Shown piece by piece: positions 1 to 6,754 of a DNA stretch of 12,029 nt; the first letter of the stretch is position 1; every line of letters starts with the position of its first letter. The stretch is from Nitrososphaerota archaeon (GTDB lineage: Archaea; Thermoproteota; Nitrososphaeria; Nitrososphaerales; JACQRY01): NCBI GenBank assembly GCA_016206275.1, contig JACQRY010000133.1, positions 1 through 12,029 of the forward strand, read 5' to 3'. The notes below the pieces were generated by a model. The model searched no databases and had not been told where the DNA came from. It worked only from the letters and a program-made list of their open reading frames with translations. A program made the position numbers and the translations under genes.

Positions 1-237
1 GTCAGCACCACCCCTGCTGGCTCTTAACGATAAATCCCCGGAAGCGAACACGCAGATGCTGCTCTTCTCAGGAAGAGGATGGGGAAGAAACACCACTTCG
101 TTTATGCTAAGATCCTTCTTCTTCAAATCAATATCCTTAAGCCCTATCAGCAACTCAAAAGACTGGGAGAACCCTCGCTTCGCTGCACCCTCTCTAGCCT
201 TCGTAACAACTTTCTCCATCTCTTGAACAGAAACCAT
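1..237 (-). CDS. rpl1: Large ribosomal subunit protein uL1, N-terminal 79 codons (truncated by window edge)
   Basis: Reading leftwards from an ATG at 237, the frame stays open to base 1 and gives 79 residues beginning MVSVQEMEKVVTKAREGAAK. It continues with the uL1-type stretch FELLIGLKDIDLKKKDL and an FLPHPLP segment near residues 50-56. uL1 binds 23S rRNA to form the mobile L1 stalk that helps move deacylated tRNA out of the ribosome. In several archaea and bacteria it also represses translation of its own mRNA. The start is supported by a strong Shine-Dalgarno GAGGTGG seven bases upstream. Its position directly after rpl11 is the standard order. The C-terminal two thirds, and probably uL10 and P1 after it, lie outside the window. 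Confidence 0.93.
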   Translation of the reverse strand, partial: MVSVQEMEKVVTKAREGAAKRGFSQSFELLIGLKDIDLKKKDLSINEVVFLPHPLPEKSSICVFASGDLSLRASRGGAD

Positions 238-244
238 CAATTAT

Positions 245-251
245 CCACCTC
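245..251 (-). promoter_or_regulatory. Shine-Dalgarno site of rpl1
   Basis: On the minus strand this reads GAGGTGG and ends seven bases before the ATG at 237. It is a near-complete match to the archaeal anti-SD and fixes the rpl1 start. Confidence 0.75.
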
Positions 252-306
252 ATTGATCAGGGACTCGAACGCCTGCTTCAAGCACGGGCTAATAATAGTT
301 TCCCGC

Positions 307-798
307 CTAAGCCTTGGGCAACAAAACCTTGTCCCAAGTCCCCTTCTTCACCTCAGAAACCATCGCCCTAGGGTCTTTATCCTCCACCTTAACACCCATG
401 CTTACACATGCCCCAATAATCTCAAGGGCAACAGAACGAGTATTCCTTCCGTAAGAAGAGTCAGCCCTCATCTTAGCGATCTTGGCCACCTGCTCCATAC
501 TCAGGTTACCGACAAACTCCGCGTTAGGCTTCCCCGACCCCTTTTGGAGGGAAGCCTCCTTCACCACAAGAGCAGCAGTAGTAGGGACACCGACTTCAAC
601 ATCGAACTGCTTTGTCTCGGTATCCACCAATATCTTTACCGGCACCCGCATACCTCCATAATCCTTCGTCTTCTCGTTGATGCTACTCACTATCTGCATC
701 ACGTTTACGCCAAGAGGACCAAGAGCTGGTCCAAGAGGCGGACCAGCATTAGCAGAGCCACCCATGACTAGGGCTGAGACAGTCTTCTTCTCTCCCAT
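307..798 (-). CDS. rpl11: Large ribosomal subunit protein uL11
   Basis: This 163-residue protein is the archaeal uL11. It sits at the GTPase-associated centre of the large subunit, binds the 23S rRNA there and works with the uL10/P1 stalk in recruiting elongation factors. The N-terminal domain carries the diagnostic GGSANAGPPLGPALGPLGVN stretch (residues 14-33), rich in Gly and Pro. The rRNA-binding C-terminal domain covers roughly residues 70-145 and includes the family-typical KMRADSSYGR segment. Length and ends fit the family. The ATG lies 2 bases after the spt5 stop, and a GGAGG (809-813) inside the end of spt5 serves as its ribosome binding site, so translational coupling with spt5 is likely. 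A 69-base spacer separates it from rpl1. Confidence 0.97.
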   Translation of the reverse strand: MGEKKTVSALVMGGSANAGPPLGPALGPLGVNVMQIVSSINEKTKDYGGMRVPVKILVDTETKQFDVEVGVPTTAALVVKEASLQKGSGKPNAEFVGNLSMEQVAKIAKMRADSSYGRNTRSVALEIIGACVSMGVKVEDKDPRAMVSEVKKGTWDKVLLPKA

Positions 799-800
799 CC

Positions 801-1274
801 TTACACGGCCTCCGCCTTCGCCTTCTGAACGATCTTCAAATAGTTAGCATTGATGGTTACAGGCAACTGGTAGGCCGCTTCCAACAAGACTATAGTAACC
901 TCTGACTTGGCGGTCTCAATCCTGTTAATCTTTGCCCTCATACCTTTGAAGGGACCAGCCACAATTTCAACAACGTCGTTCACACTAACCTCGGTGATGA
1001 TAGGCTTCGTAACCAGAAACTTCTCGATGTCCTGGAACTGGATCATACCTGGCACAGTGCTCTTAACATGCTTGAAGCCTGAAACCGTTTCACCCACTAC
1101 CTGTGCATTATCCGCCTCGACGAAAATGTATCCCTTCAAGTTCTCCAACACTAGAATCGAGTATATTGGCTTTTTCTTCAACTCAATCCGCACCGAAATG
1201 AGTGAAGTCACAGTCTTCTCCCATCCTCCAGTAGTCTTAACGGCGAAGAACTTGGACAGAGAAGATTCAGACAA
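801..1274 (-). CDS. spt5: Transcription elongation factor Spt5 (NusG family)
   Basis: This 157-residue protein matches archaeal Spt5, which binds the RNA polymerase clamp with Spt4 and raises processivity. The NGN domain spans about residues 8-85, starting FFAVKTTGGWE and including the GYIFVEA strand. A single KOW domain follows at about 98-150, with VNDVVEIVAGPFKGMRAKI at its core. The start is TTG at 1274: the codon directly before it in frame is TGA, and no ATG follows until residue 76. A minus-strand GGGTGA (1281-1286) that includes the secE stop codon is a plausible ribosome binding site six bases upstream. The secE-spt5-rpl11-rpl1 order is the usual archaeal one and suggests one transcript. 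Confidence 0.95.
   Translation of the reverse strand: MSESSLSKFFAVKTTGGWEKTVTSLISVRIELKKKPIYSILVLENLKGYIFVEADNAQVVGETVSGFKHVKSTVPGMIQFQDIEKFLVTKPIITEVSVNDVVEIVAGPFKGMRAKINRIETAKSEVTIVLLEAAYQLPVTINANYLKIVQKAKAEAV
809..813 (-). promoter_or_regulatory. Shine-Dalgarno site of rpl11, inside the spt5 coding end
   Basis: A minus-strand GGAGG lies within the last codons of spt5, ten bases before the rpl11 ATG. With only two bases between the two genes, translation of rpl11 is probably coupled to that of spt5. Confidence 0.65.
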
Positions 1275-1280
1275 TCATGC

Positions 1281-1286
1281 TCACCC
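1281..1286 (-). promoter_or_regulatory. Shine-Dalgarno site of spt5, overlapping the secE stop codon
   Basis: The minus strand reads GGGTGA here, and the final TGA is the secE stop. It sits six bases before the TTG of spt5 and matches the GGTGA part of the anti-SD complement. It supports the TTG start and couples spt5 to secE translation. Confidence 0.55.
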
Positions 1287-1451
1287 GATCTTCAGTATGG
1301 CCCCAATAAACTGAATAATGAAGCCTATGGTGCCAACTATTATTATCCCCAAGAATATCAGTTTCAAGTAAAGCATGAACTCATCTACGTCAGACTTCCT
1401 CGCCAATTTCAGTGTATTTATCGCTGAATCTATTGCCCGTTTTACGTCCAA
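1281..1451 (-). CDS. secE: Protein translocase subunit SecE (Sec61 gamma)
   Basis: This short gene encodes 56 residues: an amphipathic N-terminal helix (LDVKRAIDSAINTLKLARKS) then DVDEFMLYLKLIFLGIIIVG and one transmembrane segment at about residues 30-53. This is the layout of archaeal SecE, which clamps the SecY channel in the cytoplasmic membrane. TTG at 1451 is the only sensible start, because an in-frame TAG lies two codons upstream. A GGAAGGT at 1457-1463 on the minus strand gives a good ribosome binding site five bases away. It is the first gene of the secE-spt5-rpl11-rpl1 run. Archaeal secE is usually just after ftsY; here argF and dtdA lie between them. Confidence 0.92.
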   Translation of the reverse strand: MDVKRAIDSAINTLKLARKSDVDEFMLYLKLIFLGIIIVGTIGFIIQFIGAILKIG

Positions 1452-1491
1452 ATACTACCTTCCGTCCGCTAAACCCTTGCCCTGAAACCAG

Positions 1492-1503
1492 TCATATATA
1501 TGA
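1492..1503. promoter_or_regulatory. Palindromic TATA element between secE and dtdA
   Basis: The 12-base sequence TCATATATATGA is its own reverse complement. It lies 41 bases before the secE TTG on the minus strand and 50 bases before the dtdA TTG on the plus strand. With the usual archaeal spacing of about 25 bases from TATA box to transcript start, it would give short leaders of roughly 20-30 bases in both directions. It is the only TATA-like element in the 101-base divergent gap. Use in both directions is inferred. Confidence 0.6.
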
Positions 1504-1552
1504 TTCTTGTCACCCCACTCACCTGCAAACCTAACAACGGAGCATCTAGAGC

Positions 1553-2380
1553 TTGCACACCACGGAAAACAAGAACTGTATCATAGTCGCATCAAGGAAG
1601 GACCCTGCCTCAATTAACATAACACAGGCGCTCATCGGCAGATTCGGTTTCCAAATGACAGATGAACGATTCGAAGAGGAACCCATCTACTCCAAGAACA
1701 GCATCATGCTAATCTGCTTGAAACGTGACGCCATCTTGGCAGAACATCTAGATGAAAAATTCTCACCAGACTTCTATGTCTTCGTTTCCAGACATACGTC
1801 ATCCAAGGGTATCCCATCTTTGACAGCACATTTCCCCGGCAATTTTTCTGAAGACAATTCACGTGGAGGAAGACCCAAGGAGCTAGCCCACACCTATCCT
1901 TCCCTGCTCAAGGCTTACTTCAAGAATCTTTGGCAGAGACGTAACAAGGCTAAAGGATACCGAATAGCGTTAGAAGCAACTCATCATGGGCCGACGAGCC
2001 TCCGTAAACCCGTCTTATATGTGGAGATTGGCTCTTCGGAGAGGGAGTGGAAAGACCAAGAAGCGGCTTTACTAGTCTCTGATGCTCTGATGGACACCGT
2101 GACCGATCCTATTCCGGATTGCAAGGTCGGTATTGGGTTTGGAGGACCCCACTACTCCGAGAAGTTTGCTGAACTGATTCTTGGCTCTGAATACGGGTTG
2201 GGAGCTATTGCATCCAAATACGCGTTGGAGCATCTAGAATTATCGGTCTTAAGACAGATGATTGAGAAATGTGTTGAGAAAGTGAATCATGCGTTCCTAG
2301 ACTGGAAAGGTTTAGGAGCACAGAAAGCAGCTCTCCTCAAGATTCTTGAAGAATCTGGTTTGAAGGTTGTCAGAGTTTAG
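1553..2380 (+). CDS. dtdA: D-aminoacyl-tRNA deacylase, archaeal/plant DTD2 type
   Basis: The 275-residue product belongs to the GEK1/DTD2 family, which hydrolyses D-amino acids from mischarged tRNA and so protects translation from D-residues. Family marks are IIVASRKDPASINI (residues 10-23), SRHTSSKGIPSLTAHFPGN (79-97), EATHHGP (141-147) and GIGFGGPHYSEKF (193-205). The His residues in the last three are those expected around the active site. Length is normal. TTG at 1553 is chosen because a TAG lies two codons upstream and no ATG occurs before residue 38, which is inside the conserved domain. A weak GGAG lies ten bases upstream. The gene diverges from secE and its last 11 bases overlap the end of argF. 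Confidence 0.95.
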   Translation: MHTTENKNCIIVASRKDPASINITQALIGRFGFQMTDERFEEEPIYSKNSIMLICLKRDAILAEHLDEKFSPDFYVFVSRHTSSKGIPSLTAHFPGNFSEDNSRGGRPKELAHTYPSLLKAYFKNLWQRRNKAKGYRIALEATHHGPTSLRKPVLYVEIGSSEREWKDQEAALLVSDALMDTVTDPIPDCKVGIGFGGPHYSEKFAELILGSEYGLGAIASKYALEHLELSVLRQMIEKCVEKVNHAFLDWKGLGAQKAALLKILEESGLKVVRV

Positions 2381-3350
2381 CACTGACTGGTCCAGTAACC
2401 GGCGGCCAAGGCAGTTCTCCTTCGTTTAACATTAGGAGACAGAGCATGGCTTTTTGGGTGTGGAGACGGTTCTCTGCTTCCTGCCAGACGACCGAACGGG
2501 GGCCATCCATGACTTCGTTTGTAACTTCTTCTCCTCTGTGAGCTGGCAGGCAGTGCATGAAGATGGCGTTTGGCGTTGCCTTCGAAAAGAGGGCTTTATT
2601 CACCTGATACTTTGGAATAAACGCCTTACGTCTTTTTGCAGCCTCTGATTCAGTCCCCATGGAGACAAAACTGTCTGTTACAACCACATCAGCGTTCTTA
2701 ATGGCTCTACTAGGGTCGTCAATTACCCTAGTCTCGGCGCCGGTCTCCTTGGAGAACTTCTTAGCGAGTCTAACAGCTTCCGGCAGCGGAGCGTGCCTAG
2801 ATGGACAGGCCACTGTTAGATTCATCCCCAATTTCGCTGAGGCTATGAGTAAAGTGTCGCACACATTGTTCCCATCACCCACCCACGCTACTCGAAGCCC
2901 CTGAAAACGACCTTTCAGTTCTCTAATGGTCTGGAGGTCTGCCAAAAGCTGACATGGATGGTACTGGTCTGATAAACCGTTTATCACAGGTATGTCTGCC
3001 GCCTCAGCCAGCTTGACTATATCACTATGACTATAGACTCTAGCCATGATGCAGTCCACGTACCGTGAGAGGGCGCGCGCTGTGTCTTCAATCGTCTCGC
3101 CTCTTGAAAGCTGGAGCTCACCGGCCGAGAGGTTCACAGCATGACCACCCAGCTGGAACATGGCCACCTCAAAGCTAACCCTTGTCCTAGTGGACGGTTT
3201 CTGAAAGATCATAGCTAGGCTACGATTTTCAAGGAGTTTCCTGAAGACTCCCTGACTGCGTTCAGATTTCAATATGTGGGCAAGATCTAGAATCTGAACG
3301 ATCTCTTCCGCGGAGAGTTCAGCGAGTGATAGAACATCTCGCCCTTTCAT
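2370..3350 (-). CDS. argF: Ornithine carbamoyltransferase
   Basis: This 326-residue enzyme transfers the carbamoyl group from carbamoyl phosphate to ornithine, giving citrulline in arginine synthesis. The carbamoyl-phosphate loop STRTR is at residues 53-57, HPCQ at 131-134, the ornithine-binding SMG loop at 230-232 (DSFVSMGTESE) and HCLPAHRGEEV at 266-276. The SMG loop and HCLP motif point to ornithine rather than aspartate transcarbamoylase. Length is slightly above the usual ~310, with a short Pro-rich C-terminal extension (WPPVTGPVSAKL). It starts on ATG 66 bases after ftsY on the same strand, and that gap contains a possible weak TATA (TAATAA, near 3386), so it may be read through from ftsY or from its own promoter. 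It converges with dtdA. Confidence 0.96.
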   Translation of the reverse strand: MKGRDVLSLAELSAEEIVQILDLAHILKSERSQGVFRKLLENRSLAMIFQKPSTRTRVSFEVAMFQLGGHAVNLSAGELQLSRGETIEDTARALSRYVDCIMARVYSHSDIVKLAEAADIPVINGLSDQYHPCQLLADLQTIRELKGRFQGLRVAWVGDGNNVCDTLLIASAKLGMNLTVACPSRHAPLPEAVRLAKKFSKETGAETRVIDDPSRAIKNADVVVTDSFVSMGTESEAAKRRKAFIPKYQVNKALFSKATPNAIFMHCLPAHRGEEVTNEVMDGPRSVVWQEAENRLHTQKAMLCLLMLNEGELPWPPVTGPVSAKL

Positions 3351-3416
3351 AAGATTCTCTTCACTTGAGGATTAGTAAATGCGCTTATTACTTTGTCCCT
3401 CGCGATCCCGTTGCTG

Positions 3417-4343
3417 TTATTTGGCTGGCTGCGAAGCGTTTTCAATAAGGGATTTGGCGAAAGCAGTCGGGTCGAAGGGGGCTAGGCTGTCATAGGTCTG
3501 GCCTACACCGAGAAAAAGAATAGGTTTCTTTGTCACATAAGATATGGCTAACGCAGCGCCGCCCTTAGCATCAGCATCAGCCTTTGTGAGTATCGCAGCA
3601 TCAAAATTCGTTGCATTGAGGAATTCTTTTGCTTGAGAAACAGCGTCGTTCCCCGCAAGAGCATCACCTACAAAGACTGTCAAGTCAGGCTTGGTGACAC
3701 GCACAATCTTAGTCATTTCATCCATCAAGTTTCTACTCGTCTGCATCCTGCCAGCAGTGTCCACCAGCACCACGTCTATACGATGAGCTTTAGCGTATAG
3801 CACAGCGTCCCTAGCTACAGCAGCGGGGTCAGCACCATATTTCTGGGCAACATGTTTCACAGATAGGCGTGCCGCATGCTCTCCGAGCTGCTCGATCGCG
3901 CCCGCGCGATGTGTGTCCCCTGCAGCCATAACTATCGAGAACCCGTGTTGCTTTAACGCATATGCGAACTTGGCGATGGTCGTAGTCTTACCAGTGCCGT
4001 TAATGCCAAGAAAAACTATGATGAAGGGTTCACCGGTCTGTTTCTTCTCTTCAATGCTTTGGAAAACATCCAAAGTTTGCGGAGACTTCACTACTTCAAC
4101 CAAGATCTCTGCCAGCCTCGTCTTTAGAATGTCTTTGACATCAATACTCCTCTTGACCTTGTCCCCGACAAACTCTCCTTTCAGCCGTCCAACCAATCCT
4201 GTTACAACTTCTTGAGCTACGTCGCTCTCCAGTAATGCGAGTTCAAAGTCCCACAGAAGCTTGTCCACATCAGCCTCTGAAATTGTCTTCTCAGAGGCCG
4301 CCGACACCAGTGTGCCAAAAGCAGCCTTTAGCTTCTCGAACAT
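3417..4343 (-). CDS. ftsY: Signal recognition particle receptor FtsY
   Basis: The 308-residue product is the SRP receptor GTPase, which pairs with Srp54 to deliver ribosome-nascent-chain complexes to SecYEG at the membrane. The N domain (about 1-95) is a helical bundle. The G domain has the P-loop GINGTGKT at 113-120, DTHRAGA at 143-149, DTAGR at 195-199, TKAD at 253-256 and the closing GVGQTYDSLAPFDP at 279-292. It starts directly with the N domain and lacks the long acidic A domain of E. coli FtsY, as is common in archaea. The ATG follows the pfdA stop with no gap (TAG then ATG), implying coupled translation. Confidence 0.97.
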   Translation of the reverse strand: MFEKLKAAFGTLVSAASEKTISEADVDKLLWDFELALLESDVAQEVVTGLVGRLKGEFVGDKVKRSIDVKDILKTRLAEILVEVVKSPQTLDVFQSIEEKKQTGEPFIIVFLGINGTGKTTTIAKFAYALKQHGFSIVMAAGDTHRAGAIEQLGEHAARLSVKHVAQKYGADPAAVARDAVLYAKAHRIDVVLVDTAGRMQTSRNLMDEMTKIVRVTKPDLTVFVGDALAGNDAVSQAKEFLNATNFDAAILTKADADAKGGAALAISYVTKKPILFLGVGQTYDSLAPFDPTAFAKSLIENASQPAK

Positions 4344-4781
4344 CTAACTCGGTCCTTGACGATGCTGTTGAGCCTCCACAATCCTGTTAATAGCAGCTCT
4401 AGCAGAGTTAAGCCTGTTGGCTAGCTCCGCCTTCTCTTGCTGAATAGAAACTCCTGCGTTCTCCAACTCTTTGAGCCGGGCATCAAGGAAGGCAAACGTG
4501 TCTTCCTTGGACCTCTCCATCGCTATGTTCGAGCCAACGCTCACGATGAGCTTGTCTGCCTGGGGAGGCGCTGTTCTGATGAATATGCCTGCCCCCATTG
4601 GGAATAGAACTTCGGTTGTGTCTTGATTGCCGAGTGCCCTCAGAGATTCTGAAACTGCTCTGGTTTCGATAATTGCTCTTGCTACAAGAGCTTCACGATT
4701 GTTCAAGTCACCCATGTAAGCCTCTAGGACTCTGGCCTCTCCAACTAACGCTTGAAGCTTTTCATCATCACTTACAGCCAT
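4344..4781 (-). CDS. pfdA: Prefoldin subunit alpha
   Basis: The 145-residue protein fits archaeal prefoldin alpha, two copies of which join four beta subunits to form a jellyfish-shaped cytosolic chaperone that holds unfolded chains. Predicted N-terminal coiled coil spans about residues 5-50, the beta-hairpin region about 55-90 (EVLFPMGAGIFIRT and KLIVSVGSNIAMER) and the C-terminal coiled coil about 95-140. The phrase around FPMGAGIF is characteristic of the alpha class. The ATG has a GGGAGG (4793-4798, minus strand) 11 bases upstream. It lies between eif6 and ftsY, the conserved archaeal order, though the LX ribosomal protein gene often found between eif6 and pfdA is missing. Confidence 0.92.
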   Translation of the reverse strand: MAVSDDEKLQALVGEARVLEAYMGDLNNREALVARAIIETRAVSESLRALGNQDTTEVLFPMGAGIFIRTAPPQADKLIVSVGSNIAMERSKEDTFAFLDARLKELENAGVSIQQEKAELANRLNSARAAINRIVEAQQHRQGPS

Positions 4782-4792
4782 TTATGCACAAA

Positions 4793-4798
4793 CCTCCC
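4793..4798 (-). promoter_or_regulatory. Shine-Dalgarno site of pfdA
   Basis: The minus strand reads GGGAGG, 11 bases before the pfdA ATG and within the 44-base gap after eif6. Spacing is slightly long but the match is strong. Confidence 0.55.
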
Positions 4799-4825
4799 CT
4801 TTCCATTGGTCTTAAAACCCTTGCC

Positions 4826-5491
4826 TTAAAGCTTGAGAGCTCGAGCCAAGATCACAAGCTCAGGGCCACTTGTCGATGTTCCCACTATCGCCTCACTGCT
4901 ATTCGCCACAAGCCCTGAACCGACCAACGGAACTCCTCCATTAACGGTGCACGGCTCGACGCCAACTTTCAAAACCTCGCCCACAATAGCAACTTCTTCT
5001 TCAGAAGCCTTGGGATGTATCACGCCACCCCGGTTCGTCGCAAGCACCATCGCGCCAACCTGAACATAGGAGGCGATATTCGTCGCTTCGACAGGCACGT
5101 CAAAAACGTCCTGAATCTTCCTAAGTGCGCCTGCGGGTAGAACGGTTGATGCTACGGCCCCCGCGTCATTTACGACGACAAGGTTTCCGACACAAGTATA
5201 GTTGGTATCCAGTATCTCAACAGGCAAGTCACTCGATCTTTTGATGGAGGAGATTTCCTCCTGCTCAGCGAGTCGGGAAACGATGATCCCTCTGCTGTTC
5301 ATTGCCATCAAAGGACCGAGAAGCCTTGAACCTGAGACCGAGGCTTGGAGAACCTTAACCTTCAGCGTCTCGGACAGCTTGTTAACTTTGGATTCAGCCA
5401 ATCCTCTTGGGACCAATACGAGTTTATCACACGCTTTCAGAAAGATGCCGATATTCGGCGAACGGTAAACATCTAATCGATGAACACCCAT
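4826..5491 (-). CDS. eif6: Translation initiation factor 6 (aIF6), ribosome anti-association factor
   Basis: The 221-residue product is archaeal aIF6. It binds the large ribosomal subunit near uL14 and blocks premature joining with the small subunit; the eukaryotic orthologue also acts in 60S maturation. The opening RLDVYRSPNIGIFLKACDKL is typical, and the chain shows the repeated beta-alpha-beta pattern of a five-fold pentein, for example LLGPLMAMNSRGIIVSRLA and QVGAMVLATNRGGVIHP. Length matches the family. It starts on ATG with GAGGA about nine bases upstream. It is the first gene of the eif6-pfdA-ftsY run, with 44 bases to pfdA. A TATA-like box at 5587-5595 probably drives it, leaving a leader of about 75 bases. 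Confidence 0.95.
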   Translation of the reverse strand: MGVHRLDVYRSPNIGIFLKACDKLVLVPRGLAESKVNKLSETLKVKVLQASVSGSRLLGPLMAMNSRGIIVSRLAEQEEISSIKRSSDLPVEILDTNYTCVGNLVVVNDAGAVASTVLPAGALRKIQDVFDVPVEATNIASYVQVGAMVLATNRGGVIHPKASEEEVAIVGEVLKVGVEPCTVNGGVPLVGSGLVANSSEAIVGTSTSGPELVILARALKL

Positions 5492-5586
5492 GTGTCTATT
5501 CCTCGCAGCGTGTAGGGTGGCGGAGTCGGTTTGGCGAATATCATTCCTCCCGTGCGTTTTTCAGAGCTAATGAAAAGAAGACATGG

Positions 5587-5595
5587 TTTTTAAAA
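5587..5595 (-). promoter_or_regulatory. TATA-like box for the eif6 operon
   Basis: The minus strand reads TTTTAAAAA about 95-105 bases before the eif6 ATG. A start about 25 bases downstream would give a leader near 75 bases, long compared with the other promoters in this window. No better box lies closer to the gene. Confidence 0.45.
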
Positions 5596-5664
5596 GCATC
5601 GTAATCTACGAACCCACTGAAAAGTCATTAGCGACTTGGAATCACGTGACATAAGCTAGTATGG

Positions 5665-5671
5665 TTAAATA
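5665..5671 (+). promoter_or_regulatory. TATA-like box for egsA
   Basis: TTAAATA is preceded by purine-rich bases and lies 34-40 bases before the egsA TTG. Standard spacing puts the transcript start near 5694, leaving a leader of about ten bases. Confidence 0.5.
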
Positions 5672-5704
5672 GAGATCAGCGTTCAAACCCATCGTGCAGG
5701 AACA

Positions 5705-6754
5705 TTGGGCCTTCACGCCATCGAGCTTCCCCGCAGAATACTTGTGGGAAGCGGAGTTATCTCCGAGCTATCGGGTTTTCTGGAGGCTCTTGGTCTAGAT
5801 GGCAGAATTCTGATCGTGACTGGTAGCCATGTCAGAAACAATATGGGTAGCATCGTCACTAACATTTTGACAGAGAATCAGCATACTCCTGTTTGGATGG
5901 AAGTCGAGTCAGCAACCTTAGCTGAGGTGAAACGTATCCAGCAGGCAGCGGCAAAAGAAGAAGTCATTGCAGTTGTAGGGCTGGGAGGAGGCAAGTCGGT
6001 TGACGTAGCTAAGCTTGCCGCCCACAACATCAGACGCCCTCTCATCAGCGTGCCCACCAGTGCTTCTCACGACGGTATATCCAGCCCCATGGCATCGATA
6101 AAAGGAATGGACAGACCCTATTCGATGATATGCAGCTCGCCCCTAGGCGTCTTAGCTGATATCGATCTTATTGTAAATGCTCCTGCTAGGCTTCTGGCCA
6201 GTGGCTGCGGGGACCTTCTGGCGAAGATAACAGCAGTATGGGATTGGCGACTGGCGTGGGAGGAGAAGAATGAGTACTACGGAGAGTATGCGGCTAGTCT
6301 AGCTCTACTGAGTGCGAGGTTTGTGATACGCCGAGCGAACGAAATAGGCAAACACAATGTAGATGGCGTCAGAGGCGTTGTTGAAGCCTTGATCAGCGCG
6401 GGTGTAGCTGCAGGCATAGCCGGATCCAGTAGGCCCTGCAGCGGCGGAGAACATTTGTTCAGTCATGCGTTGAGCCTCATTGCTCCTGGAGCTGGGCTGC
6501 ATGGCGAAACATGCGGAATTGGTGCCATTATGGTTTCGAAGCTTCAAGGCGAGGACTCTACAGGGATCACTGATGCTCTCAGGAAGGTCAACGCTCCAAC
6601 TACTGCCAAACAGATCGGGGTGACACCAGAGCAAATTGCGAAAGCGCTGGTGATGGCCCCCAGTATCAGGCCTGAGCGTTATACGATTCTGCACAGGGAT
6701 GGCCTCGACTACGATTCTGCGCTAAAGCTGGCTAAGGAGACAGGCGTAATTTAG
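5705..6754 (+). CDS. egsA: sn-glycerol-1-phosphate dehydrogenase
   Basis: The 349-residue enzyme reduces dihydroxyacetone phosphate to sn-glycerol-1-phosphate with NAD(P)H, the step that sets the stereochemistry of archaeal membrane lipids. Its nucleotide-binding stretch GLGGGKSVDVAK is at residues 92-103, PTSASHDGISSPMAS at 117-131, and probable metal ligands are Asp170 (GCGDLL), His250 (GGEH) and His266 (LHGE), as in the iron/zinc-dependent dehydrogenase superfamily. Length is normal. The start is TTG at 5705: no ATG or GTG lies in frame between the upstream TAA (5666-5668) and this codon, and a TATA-like box sits about 35 bases away, implying a nearly leaderless mRNA. It converges with the FKBP gene, overlapping it by four bases. 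Confidence 0.95.
   Translation: MGLHAIELPRRILVGSGVISELSGFLEALGLDGRILIVTGSHVRNNMGSIVTNILTENQHTPVWMEVESATLAEVKRIQQAAAKEEVIAVVGLGGGKSVDVAKLAAHNIRRPLISVPTSASHDGISSPMASIKGMDRPYSMICSSPLGVLADIDLIVNAPARLLASGCGDLLAKITAVWDWRLAWEEKNEYYGEYAASLALLSARFVIRRANEIGKHNVDGVRGVVEALISAGVAAGIAGSSRPCSGGEHLFSHALSLIAPGAGLHGETCGIGAIMVSKLQGEDSTGITDALRKVNAPTTAKQIGVTPEQIAKALVMAPSIRPERYTILHRDGLDYDSALKLAKETGVI

Noticed and set aside
238..306. tRNA-like T-arm sequence (TTCGAGTCC) on the minus strand in the rpl11-rpl1 spacer
   Set aside because: The flanking bases do not form a five-pair T stem, no acceptor or anticodon arm can be drawn, and the 69-base gap also has to contain the rpl1 ribosome binding site.
79..771. A 230-codon plus-strand open frame opposite rpl1 and rpl11
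   Set aside because: It is fully antisense to two well-recognised ribosomal protein genes and its translation resembles no protein I know; it is a by-product of codon use on the other strand.
1276..1278. Minus-strand ATG four bases before the spt5 TTG as an alternative spt5 start
   Set aside because: It is in a different frame and meets TGA after three codons.
907..1314. A plus-strand frame of 135 codons opposite spt5 and secE
   Set aside because: It is antisense to both genes; its hydrophobic look comes from the reversed coding sequence.
5642..5649. Palindrome TCACGTGA as an operator upstream of egsA
   Set aside because: An eight-base palindrome occurs often by chance, it has no second copy in the window, and no regulator is encoded nearby.
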